This document shows, piece after piece, positions 1 through 11,362 of a DNA stretch of 64,000 bases (its first letter is position 1; every line of letters begins with the position of its first letter). Below the pieces are notes generated by a model. The model did not search any database. It saw only the letters and a list, made by a program, of their open reading frames with translations, and was not told the DNA's origin. Location of the stretch: positions 41,192,189-41,256,188 of the forward strand of contig CM042085.1 in the NCBI GenBank assembly GCA_023512835.1, written 5' to 3'. A program made the translations under genes and the position numbers. This DNA is from Taxillus chinensis (taxonomy: Eukaryota; Streptophyta; Magnoliopsida; Santalales; Loranthaceae).

Positions 1-1426
1 TTAGTTGTCCAGCTTTGTTCAAAAGATCATCGTGTGTGCTTCTCATCTCACTCACTTCAACTCTTAATCTTTTCTTTGTTCTTTCATAATCATCTATAGA
101 GTCTCTATATTCACATGAAAGCTGTTCGAGTTTAGAATAGTATCTTTCTTTGTCAGCTTTCATAGGGAGAAATTGTTCCTCTATGTCTTTTAGAGCTCTA
201 TAGGTATCTTCATATTCAATGTAGAGTTGTTCGTAGGTTCTTACCTTGAGGGGAGGTGAATTATCAGCCATGAAGCAGATAAGACCCTTTTCTTTCTTCT
301 CTTCATCACAAGATTCTTCTTCCTCCTCAGTTTCACTGTTGAACTTGTTAGTGATAAGAGCCTTCTTCCTCCTATCATCCTTTCTGCTTGAGGAGCCTTT
401 GGTCTTCTTGTTCTGCTCAGCTGCCTCTTTTTTCTCCCTCTTCAGCTTGTAACAGTCGGCAGCGAAGTGGCCAGGCTTGTTGCAGTGGTAGCATTGTAAA
501 TTCTCCTTATCCTTTCCCTTAGAGAAGGATGAGGATGACCGCCTTGCTTTTCTCCTGTAGTTCCCCCTTCTCTTCAACAGTTTCTTGATCAGAAATGCCA
601 CTTCTTCATCTAAGGCACTATCTGAAACAAGTTCATCAGCTTCATCTTCTTCCTCTTCTGAAGATGGTTCCCTTGGTTGAGCAGCGACCTTAAAGGCAAC
701 AGACTTCTCCTTTTTCTTGGAAGGGTTCTCAAACGCCTCAAGCTCTTCTTTTTGCATTTCAAACGTCCTGAGGTCCCCATATAATGCTTCCAAGGCACAA
801 GTCTTCCATTCCTTCAACTGACGGATGGCTGATATCTTTATCAGCAGTCTCAACGGTAGAGATCTCAGAAACTTGTCATTCTTGTCCTTCTGAGAGATCT
901 CAACATTATAAGTCTTCATCCGTTGAATTAGACCTGTGAACCGTTTATAGATACTGTCCAATGACTCCTTTGGTTCACATCTGAAGGCTTCATACTCTTG
1001 TTTAAGCATGGAGATCTTGTTGTCCTGTATTTGCTCGTCTCCCTCGTAGATGAGACAGAGCTTGTCCCATACCTCTTTAGCAGTCTCAAGATCCTGCACA
1101 TCCGTGAACATGTCATCGTCGAGTGCAGAGAAAAGTATGGCTTTTGCCTTGAAGCCGAGCTTTACTTTCCTCTGCTCCACCTTAGACCAACTATCTGGGT
1201 CTTTTGTTATTAACCGAACTCTCTGCATAATCTTTGGAGTGAAAGGTCCATTCTTTATTATTTCCCAGAAATAGGTGTCAATCATGTCTAGGTGTGCTCT
1301 CATTCTTGCTTTCCATTTGGAAAAATGCGCGGGTGTGCACATAGGTACTTGGGAGGAAGAGCTAGGCAGAACATCATAGAAGTCTTCTTGTTCTTTCTTG
1401 TTGCTTCTGGTACTTGGTTCTTCCTG
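1..1426 (-). pseudogene. Ty1/copia gag, 3' part cut by window edge
   Basis: Reads leftward from the PBS at 1562-1573. After a premature stop (complement of CTA at 1430-1432) the frame is open from about 1427 to the window edge. It encodes a UBN2-type retroelement Gag: the capsid-like part contains MIDTYFWEIIKNG and a stretch on tryptophan-rich VWDKLCLIYEGDEQ. One CCHC zinc knuckle, CYHCNKPGHFAADC, is encoded at 452-493 and would bind the element RNA. The C-terminus is rich in E, K and R and looks coiled-coil. About 45 codons upstream of the stop are in the same frame, but I find no ATG in front of them, so the N-terminus is damaged. Pol is not in the window. Gag forms the cytoplasmic virus-like particle. 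Confidence 0.85.
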
Positions 1427-1561
1427 CTCCTAGTCTCCAGTTGCTCCTTCTTCTGGAGCACGACTAGCCTCAGGTTCCTCAATAGGAACTGGAGCTTGCT
1501 CGGGAGCTGGAGCTGCACTACTGGAATCAATGTTTAGGGATCTCTACGGAGTTGTAGAACT

Positions 1562-1573
1562 GCTCTGATACCA
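1562..1573 (-). other. Primer binding site, initiator tRNA-Met
   Basis: The minus strand reads TGGTATCAGAGC, complementary to the 3' end of plant initiator tRNA-Met. It lies two bases inside the LTR edge at 1576 and fixes the orientation of the gag at 1-1426. Confidence 0.9.
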
Positions 1574-1575
1574 AT

Positions 1576-3500
1576 TGTAGGTCCCACAGTGAGTCTAGAG
1601 GGGGGGGGGGGGGGTGAATAGACTTTCTTCGTTTGCGGAAGCTAGATTATTAGCTGGTTTTTGGATTCCTCTACAGATGGACTATGATGGAAGTGTTTAT
1701 GGAGAAGATGATAGTGGTATTGTGAGGATAACGTGGGTAATGATGAACTATCAGACAAAAACTGAGATAAGAGTAAATGCTCTTTTCTCAACAGATCTCA
1801 GTTGTAAACTTGATGGTTTATGATAGATCGAAGTGTGGATACCAAACAACACAGAGATTAAGACTTAATGGAAGTGCTAGATCTTTGATGAACAAGAGGT
1901 TCGTGAATAGTCAGATGGATTGCTCTTGTTCTCGATTCAACGCTGCATACAGCACTTCAAAGGATTTTCTCAGAGTCTCTTTCTCTTTCATTGAAACACT
2001 CTCTTGTTGGTTCTGCAAAGGATTATTTATTTCAAGTGTGTCAGAACCATTGTCTTGTATTCTTGGTGTTTCTTTCTTTTGAGAGAGAGGTTAAACTCTT
2101 GATTTTTTGTTAAGTGTGTGAGAGATATATTTTTAAGATTAAAGTGCTCGTGCGCCATGATGTCCATCCCGACAGATTGACTTCCCGCCACTAAAAATGC
2201 AGAATGACAGGGTATGGGTTGATCTGCTCTGATTTGCAGATCAGATGCCCATACTGCGTATTTGACATGCAGTCGATCTTGGCCATTCATCCGTGGATGG
2301 CAGTTGGCAGCAATTAATGTGTCATTAATGTGCTCAACTACTCGGAATGGCGCAGACTTGCTGTATGAACCTTAGCTGACGATATCACTAAGTGACTATG
2401 TTTAGGGTTGTAAGTCTGCCTCGGAGGTAGATGCCTCATAGGTTTGGTTACTCAAAGATTTCAGTTACAACCTATTCGAAGTTGCGAAGTTTTGCTTCAG
2501 GCTTTATAGTGTTTCTGCGAGTCTACGACTCATATCTTCGAGTCTTGAGGCTAGAGTTTAGGTTGGATTAGTCTTTTGTGTCACTCCATTAACTGAAGTC
2601 TACGACTCTACGAGTCTATGACTCTTTAGATGGCACTTAGAGTGACTTCTTCGTAGTCCGTCTAATCTACTTGTTATTATAGCTACGAGTCTACGACCCT
2701 AGCTCTGTGGGTCTACGACCTTTGGGTCTCTCAGTTTACTATATTTGACTAGTGGCTCTGAGAATCTTCGACTTTACGAGTCTTAAACTATATGGCTACG
2801 ACCCTTCAGCTACAACTCTCAGCCACCGATCTCCGAGTCTAGAAGTCTGGCAATTTCTTTATAGTGACTGTATCCCTTGAGTCTACGACTCTATGACCCT
2901 TGAGTTACAGTTTCATGTGTTTGCCGGTCTTTATAGTATTGACTCTTCGACCTTCAACCTATGAGTCTACGGGTCCTATTTTCTTGATAGTGTTCGAAGG
3001 CTTCGACTCTATGACTTTCAATCTACGAGTCCAGTTTTCTTAACACTATTCGAAGGCTTCGACTCTACGATTATCAATCTACGAGTCTACGAGTCCTGTT
3101 TTCTTAACAGTATTCGAAGGCTTCGACTCTACGACTCTACGAGTCTTTGAGTCTAGTGGTAGTTCAAGTTCTATTAATTGACTTAATTGTTTTTAGGGAC
3201 TCTACAGTTCTACGGGCTGCGAGTCTACGAGTCATTTAGCTTTGGTTACTGTTCTTAAGAATTCTTCGACTCTACGAGTCTCCGTACTTATTGACGCTTG
3301 CAGTAACGGTCTCTTTTCCGTACTATGACTCTACGACCTTCGACCCTGGATCTACGAGTTGCAATGTTCTATCACTGTTTCGCCTTGAGTCTCCAGACCC
3401 TACGAGTGTACAAGTCTCTTGCCAATACGTCCTATGAAAGTTGCACTTCTACGGACTCGACTCTTCAACCCTATGACCTTCAGTTCTTCAAGTCTCCGGA
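1576..3500 (-). repeat. Copia 5' LTR (long, TCGTAG/TCGAAG-rich U3)
   Basis: The U5 end on the minus strand is ...GGGACCTACA at 1576, next to the PBS. A G-run at about 1602-1613 (poly-C on the sense strand) lies just inside, as in the other LTRs here. A second copy of the same family lies at 61754-63266 on the plus strand; the shared block around 2027-2290 and 62557-62757 is about 90 percent identical by eye. TATA-like TAAAAATATATC falls near 2125-2137. The U3 half (about 2400-3480) is a degenerate array of CTACGA/CTTCGA units. The outer end is uncertain: by 3540 the sequence has become the integrase of a different copia element. Confidence 0.75.
2400..3480. repeat. Degenerate array of CTACGA / CTTCGA and GACTC..GAGTC units
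   Basis: About 1 kb dominated by the words CTACGACTC, TACGAGTC, CTTCGACTC and their variants. The imperfect palindrome GACTCTACGAGTC (GACTC-TAC-GAGTC) recurs, for example near 2595, 3125 and 3268. Two longer units beginning at 'TCGAAGGCTTCGACTC' near 2993, 3051 and 3113 are direct repeats of about 60 bp. The array lies in the U3 part of the minus-strand LTR. Confidence 0.8.
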
Positions 3501-3539
3501 CTTAGACTATAATTTGGCAGCTTCATCAACTCCTGTGTT

Positions 3540-6008
3540 TCCAACATTGTGCATACAGACCTGTGTGGACCAATGGGAACCAAGGGACTCAATGGTGAAA
3601 GGTACTTCATTCTATTTGTGGATGATTTCACCAGGAGGACCTGCATTATGTATTTGAAGCACAATACGGAAGCTTTGTACTGCTTCAAGAAGTACAGAAG
3701 AATGGCTGAGAATGATTGTGGTCGAAGGATTAAGATCTTAAGATCTGATCAGGGTACTGAGTTTACTAATGATGCCTTCGAAAGGTATTTGAACAAACAT
3801 GGGATTTAGCATCAACTGTCAGCAGCAAGAACTCCACGGCAAAACGGGGTTGTTGAAAAGAAAAATAGGCCTGTCATTGAGATGCGAAGAACCTTGTTGC
3901 TGGAAGCTAATCTTCATGCAATGTTTTGGATAAAGGCAACAAGAACAGCAGTACATATCCTGAACAGAGTAATATTAAAACCAAGAACAGACTGCACACC
4001 CTATGAATTATGGTGTGGGAAGAAGTCAATAGCCAAATACTTAAGAATATTTTGAAGTCCTTGCTTTGTGAAGATAAAGGAGCAAGGAAGAGAAAAGTTT
4101 CATGCCAGATCTAAGGAAGGAACATTCATTGGATACTCATATCAGACGAAGGAATATAGAGTTTTTCTTCCAAGACTTGGAAAAGTTATAACTTCAAGTG
4201 AAGTTAAAGTGGATGAAAATTAGAGGAAAGATGTAACTAAGGATGAGAATCCAGATTTTGAAGTAGCAGAACCTCAGATGGAAGAAGAGACTGAGCATGA
4301 AAAGGAAAAGAAAGATAAGGACACAGACTCAGAGAAGTCTGATGAAGAAGAGAAGGAAGAGTCTAATCCTGGAGAAGATTCAACTAAAAAGACCAGGAGG
4401 ACATGGTCCAGTGTGCATGCCAAGGATCAGATCCTTGGTGATCCCCAAGAAGGTGTAACTACCAGGAGAAAGTTTACAAGTGCCACTGCACTACTCTCTC
4501 AAATAGATCCAAAAAGAGTTGGAGAAGCAGTAGAGGATGAAGCTTGGATCACAGCAATGAATGATGAGCTGATTCCTAGACCAAAGAGCAAAAAAGTCAT
4601 CGGAACAAAGTGGGTGTTCAGAAATAAACTGAATGAAGATGGCAAGGTTGTTAGGAACAAGGCTAGACTTGTATGCAAAGGATATTCTCAGATTGAGGGT
4701 ATAGATGTTGATGGAACATTTGCACCAGTGGCAAGGCTAGAAACGATCAGGATGTTTCTTGCATTGGCAGCACAGAAGAGGTTCAAAGTCTATCAAATGG
4801 ATATGAAGTCTGCATTTCTAAATGGATTGCTAAAAGAGGAAGTTTATATTAAGCAACCAGATGGAGTACAGATTGTTGATGATGAGACACATGTGTGCAA
4901 GTTAAAGAAAGCCTTGTATGGCCTGAAGCAGGCTCCTAGATCATGGTATAGCCGACTGGATGGGTATTTAAAAAGGATGAATTTCAGTAGAGGAACAGTG
5001 GATCATAACTTGTATATACTGAATTCAGACAGAGGTCAGCTGGCTACCACAGTCTATGTAGATGACATTATATTCGGAGGAAATCACTCAGGATTATGTG
5101 AAGAATTTGCCAAGAGAATGAGTGATGAATTTGAAATGTCTCTCATAGGAGAATTAACATACTTCTTGGGATTACAGATCAAGCAGACTACTGAAGGAAT
5201 CTTTATATCACATCACAAGTATGCCAAAGAACTGTTAAAGAAGTATGGTATGAATGATAGCAGTCCTGTTGGAACACCAATGGCTACAGGCTGCAAATTA
5301 CACAAAGATCAGGAAGGCATGAGTGTAAATTAGAAAGAGTATCGAGGCATGATTGGAAGCCTCCTATACATTACAACCTCCCAACCAGATCTTATGCAAG
5401 GTGTGTGTCAAGTAAGTAGATATCAAGTAGACCCGATGGAATCCTACTTGCTGGCAGTCAAGCGAATTCTTAGATACCTACAAGGTACACTGGAAATGGG
5501 ACTGTGGTATCCATCTAAGGATTCAATTGAACTACAGGCTTACACTGATGCAGACTAGGCTGGAAATATTAATGATAGACGTTCTACCAATGGCTGCAGT
5601 TTTTATCTAGGTTCAAAGTGTGTTGCATGGTTGAGCCGTAAACATAACAGTGTGGCCTGCAGCACAGCCAAAGCTAAATATATGGCTGCACATGCTGCAT
5701 GTACTCAAGTGGTATGGATGAACACTCAACTGTCAGACTTGGGAGTGGATGTGGAGTTACCTGTCAACATTTGGTGTGACAACCAGAGTGCAATTAATAT
5801 TTGCAGGAATCCCGTTCAGCATTCAAAGACCAAGCACATTGACTACAAATACCACTACATCAAAGAACAAGTGGAAGAGGGAAATGTACAACTGGTGTAT
5901 GTTCTAACCCAGGAGCAAACTGATGATATTCTCACCAAACCTTTATCCATCAACTTGTTTGATACATACAGAAGCAGGTTGTCTGTGCAGCTTCTTCCCT
6001 CCGCCTAA
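3540..6008 (+). pseudogene. Ty1/copia pol (integrase-RT-RNase H), 5'-truncated, nonsense codons
   Basis: One continuous frame codes for the end of a copia polyprotein. Gag, protease and the integrase zinc finger are missing at the left junction. Integrase residues are visible: D in HTDLCGP (3552-3572), D in RSDQGTEF, and E in NGVVEKKN. RT carries [17 protein letters not shown] and the catalytic YVDDIIFGG near 5056-5080. RNase H carries YTDAD and WCDNQSAI, but the usual AEAEY is AKAKY, so the catalytic Glu is lost. Internal stops are TAG 3807-3809, TGA 4053-4055, TAG 4221-4223, TAG 5331-5333 and TAG 5556-5558; the natural stop is TAA 6006-6008. I see no frameshift, which suggests decay by point mutation. 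Non-functional. Confidence 0.92.
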
Positions 6009-6053
6009 CGGCATGGAGAGTGTTCCCCCCTCTCAGCTTTGTAATTGGTTGGC

Positions 6054-6195
6054 AAAGGGGGAGAAGAATGTTCTGCGCAGGGGGAGTACAGTGGGAAAAG
6101 TTCATAGGGAGCAAAGCAATGTTTTTTAGGCTCCCCGAAGAGTCGAAGGTTTGTGCATTCCGCATGTTGCCAACAATTCCAAAGGGGGAGATCGT
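6054..6195 (+). other. Three polypurine tracts behind copia pol
   Basis: AAAGGGGGAGAAG (6054), CAGGGGGAG (about 6077) and AAAGGGGGAGATC (6181) follow the RNase H stop. The last one directly precedes a TGTT start of the LTR. Several PPT copies behind pol are a known Sirevirus trait and support that assignment. Confidence 0.6.
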
Positions 6196-7746
6196 TGTTC
6201 CTGCGAGATTGAGTTGTCATTGTTGTCAACATTATGCAAAGTGATCTCTTAGAAGGTCTGGGTCGAAGATCCGTACTTGGTTGGATAACTTCATAGAGTG
6301 ATCTCTTAGAGTGAGCTCGTAGAGGGAGTCTACCTATGTACGTCCTTAACTTGAAGATCCGTACTTGGTCGAAGGTCATAAATCAGGCGACTCAAAGGTC
6401 GTAGACCAAGCAACTCGAAGGTTGAAGATCGTAGACCAGGTGACTCGAAGGTGGAAGGTCGTAGACTATCAGATCATGGAGCTCGAAGCACCCTCAAAGG
6501 ACCACAGGGTCGAAGCCTTGAGGAGGCACAGGGTCATAGTTACACAAACCCAAGGTGCAGACAAGTGAAGAGCCGCATCTCACAGACTCATAGAGTTACA
6601 GCAAGTAGGGTCGTAGAGTCGAAGCTCACAAGGTAGTAGATTGAAGGACCTATTGCGGAGACCCATGAACAGTTAATTAGCCAAGGCAGAATGTAGTTGT
6701 TACTGACTCAAAGACTCGTAGAGCTCAAAGGCTCGTAAAATGAGATGTCAGCTAAGCACTGATTCTGATCTAGCTTCGAAGCCAGAGAGCGGAAGGAAGT
6801 TCAAAGACTCTGACTCGGAGAGTCGAAAATGAAGACTTGTAGACTCGTAGAAATGCTACAAGGCAATATCTTCAAGGCGGTGGCTAGTCAAAGGAACGTA
6901 GCGCGCTGTAGAGGAGCAAAACGCGCTGAAGTTCATCGTTTAAATAAGTCGTTACCCAGGCAGCGGTTTTAAGTACGCTAAGTACTGAAAAACACATGGA
7001 TGTCATCCGAGGGTGGTTTAACATGTTTCATCCATGAAGATCGAAGGAAGAAACATGCTTAACCCTAACAAAAGGGCTTCTGACTTTAGCCAACCTATAA
7101 AAGCAAGGAATGTGCCTGACTTGCAAGCAACGCCCACAATATTTTTGAGCAGACAAGAAACGTATCTGAAGAGATAAAAAAAGGGACGCAGAGTAGTTTA
7201 TACAATATACAGAGAGAGAGAGAGGAGAGATAATAGTGAGTTAATCTGTCTTTTTTCCTTACATATTCAAAGAACAGATCGTGAGTGCGGCAAAAGGAGT
7301 GGTTGAAGGTCGAGCATAGCAAACGGCTAAATACCAAGGAGCAGATTGCGTCAGACAGTTCTTCACAGTGAGTGAGCTCTGAAGTAATATTGTTTCTGTA
7401 TTTACATTTAAAAGAAAAGAGAGTTGATCCTATTGTAACAAGGGCTAGACCCTACTGTATTAACAGAAGATAGTGGATTAGACTCGGTGTAGGTACACCC
7501 TCACCACCGTGGAGTAGATCACATTGATCGAACCACATAAACCATGTGTCTTTGTCTTTTACTTTTGATACATACCTGCTATTTAGTTGATCTTGCATGA
7601 GACACCAACATACCACCCAAACAAGAACCACACCTGTTGGAATACCTCTGAAGGATCCTACTTTTTAAAACTAAAGGAATAGTTTTAAAGTATACAGATT
7701 CACCCCCCCCCCTCTCTGTATACACGCACGCATACCAAGATGATCA
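6196..7746 (+). repeat. 3' LTR of the copia element at 3540
   Basis: It starts TGTTCCTGCGAG after the third polypurine tract. U3 (6250-6870) is again rich in TCGTAGA and TCGAAGG words. A TATA box CCTATAAAAGC lies near 7095-7105. The poly-C tract ATTCACCCCCCCC near 7689-7701 marks U5, as in the other Sirevirus LTRs here. The right boundary is approximate (possibly ...GATGATCA at 7746); the left copy is not in the window, so no target duplication can be checked. Confidence 0.65.
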
Positions 7747-7819
7747 CCCTTGGAACCTGGGAATATCACATCTCTTACCACATGTCTTGTAATGATGTCT
7801 CAATTTGAATGGAATTTCT

Positions 7820-8920
7820 AACATGCACTATTGAAGAATAAAAATGGGTTGGTTCGGCAGTTAAAATCACATTTGTAGTCGATCAGCACCTTGAGTAAAA
7901 GCTTCATCATCAAGGATAAAATTGCACTTTCTAAATGATCGAAATTCTTATGAAAGGGAAAGTCACTCGAGAGGATCTCATGATCTAAAGGGGAGAATGG
8001 TACATTGTTGATTAACTAATGTCCCTTGATATGTCTCCTGACCTCTTTCCAAGCTGTCTATCTGAGGGGGAGTTTCTCTAAGAGGATTTAATGATCTCAA
8101 GGGGGATCTACTCCTCCCTAATATATCTCGGTTACATTGTCCCTATAAGCTCTCACTCTTGAGTCTGATTGGACAAACATTGTTGAATTGGGATTGTGGC
8201 ATGAATTTGACGATTTCATCAACTCTATATCTTAGACATGACAATGAATTGACTACTCATTCATTATGTGATTTCTCATTCACCCTTACTCATGGATCTT
8301 TAGTTGGATAAATTCATATAGATTTAATTAATCTTTTCTACCTCTATCAGCATGAAGGTTTAGCTTTGTTGACCAATTAAAATTATGTGTTTATTCTCTG
8401 TCATATGCACTGATTTCTGTATGTTGATCTTAATATTGCATGTATTTGTTTCTCTCTATCTTTTTTCTCATGCATAAGTTCTGATAACTCTGTTAGTTTG
8501 GATGTTGTTGTATTTCATCTTATGACTTCATTCATATCCATTCTAACACCCCCTATTAAGCTTTCTTCGTTTTTAGTCTACTTTTGCGAAAGCTACAAGT
8601 TCAAATTCACTTTGCACTTCAACGTTATATTTTTGTTCGATGTCTCGGATCTAAGGAATGGTGGTTCCTCTTATCTCTTGCCTTCTAGATAGCAAAGGAA
8701 TCTTTATCTCTCTTATTTAAAGCTCTAGCACATATTTTCATCATACGGAACAAGTCAGTTCATCATCCAGATCATGCTTGCAACAAACTTTCACTAATTT
8801 GGATAATGGTTTATATTCTTCCTCCTCACTATTGGATTTTCCAAATCATGATTTCCCAAGTGTTATCTTACATCACATATTTTTGAGGAGGCATCATCAT
8901 TGGTATTCATTAATGGTGTT
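7820..8920 (+). mobile_element. Sirevirus 3' non-coding remnant (between pol and ORF3)
   Basis: No gene. The stretch aligns by eye with 48750-49815 of the full-length Sirevirus. Shared landmarks in order are the block around GTCGATCAGCACC, the polypurine tracts CTAAAGGGGAGAA and GAGGGGGAGTTTCTC, TGATTGGACAAACATTG, and TTTTTGAGGAGGCATCATCATTG. The alignment stops where ORF3 would follow. About 175 bp after it (8921-9096) resemble nothing I recognise. Confidence 0.7.
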
Positions 8921-9660
8921 GGAACCCATTTTATCCTGGTAGGACATACTAACCTCATTTATATATATTTGTCTGCTAATGCCATATACCTTGTTGAATA
9001 GGTCCTTAAGGATTCCCCACTACCAAGGAATGGTTTGGAGTTGATGTTAACCCCAATTTGCATAAGATGGATATATTGACATGAACAGGGAAGCCCTGTA
9101 ATGACCCGTGTGTAACCCGTGTGTAAGAAGTTAACCACAAACACCTTGGATGTTGGTGCACAAGTTTGAGGTGAGAGATGAGCCCAAGAGGGGACTTTTG
9201 GGAGGTGCATGTGACAAGTGATAACGTACCTTTATGCCATAGGAAGATGCTATGCGTATACAGGCGGTTTTAAGCTGTTTTAGCTGATCTTAGAGCTCAC
9301 TTTTGACCTAGTAGATGGCCTCAAACAATTGGTGTGCAAGAACAAAAGTTTCTTAGAATGAGGTCCTCTATCTACCACAGAAATTTCAGAGCATTTGGAG
9401 CTGCACGTGAATTCACCCATTTCACGTGCAAGCATATTTTTGCTTCCTAGACCTCTACAAGATGCAAGGAGGCTTGGGGTGAAGTTTGAGTGCATTTGGA
9501 GCTGCACGTCAATCGGGGAATTAGCGTTCAAATTGGCGTGCAAGCATGTTTTTGCATGGTTATCTTGGTTTTGTCATTCTAATCATCTTTTCCCAAAGGA
9601 CCATGTTGGAATTGTGAATATTTTGGTGTGTATGGATGTGGGAAGGTCATAGCTTGTTCC

Positions 9661-9738
9661 ATCAAAACTACGTTGTTTTGATGCTGGGATTCACTTAATC
9701 AAAACTACGTCATTTTGATGTTGTGTTGTCTATATAAG
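9661..9738 (+). promoter_or_regulatory. LTR promoter: two ACGT-core palindromes and TATA box
   Basis: Two 22-bp near-palindromes with arms ATCAAAAC and GTTTTGAT around TACGTC/TACGTT lie at 9661-9682 and 9698-9719. TATATAAG follows at 9731-9738. The same arrangement is present in copy B (53960-53981, 53996-54017, TATA at 54029). The ACGT core is the kind bound by plant bZIP factors; that role is inferred. Confidence 0.7.
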
Positions 9739-9791
9739 GAGGAGAAGCCCCTCTGTTTTAGGTTTAGGGTTTGTTGCTCCACCAGCCGTCG

Positions 9792-9794
<3 letters not shown>

Positions 9795-9822
<28 letters not shown>
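9795..9822. repeat. (GA)n microsatellite
   Basis: About 13 GA units followed by a G-run in the leader of solo LTR copy A. It is much shorter in copy B (54085-54100). Confidence 0.9.
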
Positions 9823-9826
<4 letters not shown>

Positions 9827-10330
9827 AAGGAGAGCTCCTGGTTGCTGTCGGGCGTCTTGCGTGGGTGATCGGTGTCTTGTGGGCGGACAGCGTTCGGCGT
9901 GGGAACAGTATTGCGGTGTTGTTGCCTTTTACTTGAGGTAGGGGTTCTGTTCTTCCTAAATCCTCCTCTGTCCTAGGGTTCTAGGGCAAACTATGGATTA
10001 TAACCGTTTATATATACATATGTAATCCATATAGGTGTGATCTCCTATATGGATGTTGGCCTTCAGTGGCATTTTGGTGTGATTCTGTTGTTACATGCTA
10101 TATGTTCGATGAAATGCCTGTGTGAACATAGCTGTGTGTATATGCCCATTACATGTTTGGTAATATGTCTGTGTGGCTGGACTTGTGATTTGGTGTATGT
10201 ATGCATGCTGGGTTTTTGTTCTATTGCCTGAATGGCTGGGTTTGTGCCCTTGTGAATGGGTGCACACCAAGTGTTTGGTTTTATGCTTGAGTGACCGTGG
10301 TGTGTGTTGTGTGCATGACTGTGGTATCTA

Positions 10331-10506
10331 GCCTGAAGAGGCGGTTAAACTACTTTGCCTGAGAGGCGGTTAAACCAGTGGCCTGAAGAGGCGGTTAAAC
10401 TACTTTGCCTGAGAGGCGGTTAAACCAGTGGCCTGAAGAGGCGGTTAAACTACTTTGCCTGAGAGGCGGTTAAATCAGTGGCCTGAAGAGGCGGTTAAAT
10501 TACTTT
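10331..10506 (+). repeat. Minisatellite, 50-bp unit x 3.5
   Basis: Units start at 10331, 10381, 10431 and 10481 (partial). Each holds two half-units of about 26 and 24 bp built on GCCTGA(A)GAGGCGGTTAAA. The copies are almost identical, so the expansion is recent. It is inside solo LTR copy A; copy B holds an unrelated minisatellite in a comparable position. Confidence 0.95.
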
Positions 10507-11230
10507 CTTGAGATGTGGTTTGTTAGCCAGTGTGGCTGGGGCTGGGGTTACGCCCACTTGTGTGGAATGTTTTATTTTCTTTTTCCTAATACTGTCACGT
10601 CACTACACCTGTGCACATGCATGTAGCCATTAGGAGCATGGGAAGGGTTGGGGAGACTTGATCCCTACTGAGATGTGGTTGCTCACCCCTCCTACTGTGT
10701 TTGCTTGTTTTCCAGGGACTTACAGGCGTTAGGTGGATACACCAAGGTGGAAGACCATATTTATTTTACTCTCTTCCATTTATGGTTTGTTTTTTTATGG
10801 GAATTGATGTAACCCCAGTGGGGATGGGATTGGAAAGGATTTTGCTGTAATAAACTGGTTTGGATTGCTTTTATGAACATTACTTTCTTGAATGTGTTGT
10901 GGATGTTTAAAATGTTAAATTCTTGGTTTGTATCCTAACCCATTTGCCCTCCGTGTGGGTAAAAGGGGAGTCACGTACCGGTTTCCTCGGGTTGGAAATC
11001 CGGGGCATGACAAGCCCGAAATTGACTACCTCTGTTGCAAGCCCCTAAAGTGCCCTAAGACCAACACCAAGTGATAGAGGATGATATTTGGAGATTAATG
11101 CACTTGACCGAGCCCAATTCTGACTTAAAACGAAAAAGTTATGGCCAAAACAATATGTGTCAGAAAAAGTCAAACTTGCCAAAATATGGTCAATCCTGTT
11201 GGACCTTCTGGATAGCTTGAAGCTTCGAAA

Positions 11231-11362
11231 CCTATGACCTTCAACCCTGCGAGGCAACCTACGACCTTCGACCCTGCGAGGCAACCTACGACCTTCGACC
11301 CTGCGAGGCAACCTACGACCTTCGACCCTTCGAGGCAACCATGCGACCTTCGACCCTGCAGG
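11231..11362. repeat. 27-bp tandem repeat, about 4.8 units
   Basis: Units start at 11231, 11258, 11285, 11312 and 11339. The core is CTACGACCTTCGACCCTGCG followed by AGGCAAC. Because 27 is a multiple of three, both strands keep an open frame; the minus strand would give a nine-residue repeat RLPRRVEGR. The CTACGACCTTCGACC word also occurs in the copia U3 array (near 3328-3345). Confidence 0.95.

Larger units (their letters stand above)
9097..11012 (+). mobile_element. Ty3/gypsy solo LTR, copy A, with TSD AGCCC
   Basis: It starts TGTAATGACCCG at 9097 and ends GGCATGACA at 11012. It is flanked by the perfect 5-bp duplication AGCCC at 9092-9096 and 11013-11017. No internal domain, PBS or PPT is present, so it is a solo LTR left by LTR-LTR recombination. 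Copy B at 53533-55260 shares the termini, promoter and the block before the 3' end (CACGTACCGGTTTCCTCGGG). The ends TGTAA..CCC / GGGG..TGACA suggest a chromovirus, but no coding region is present to prove it. Confidence 0.9.

Noticed and set aside
1562..1573. tRNA gene
   Set aside because: Only the 12-base primer site is present; no cloverleaf around this or the other PBS sites.
2027..2290. A frame shared between 2027-2290 (minus) and 62557-62757 (plus) that looks like a conserved 60-codon protein
   Set aside because: Both lie at the same place in two LTR copies of one family. The differences are spread over all codon positions, and the frame ends differ, so shared descent of the LTR explains it.
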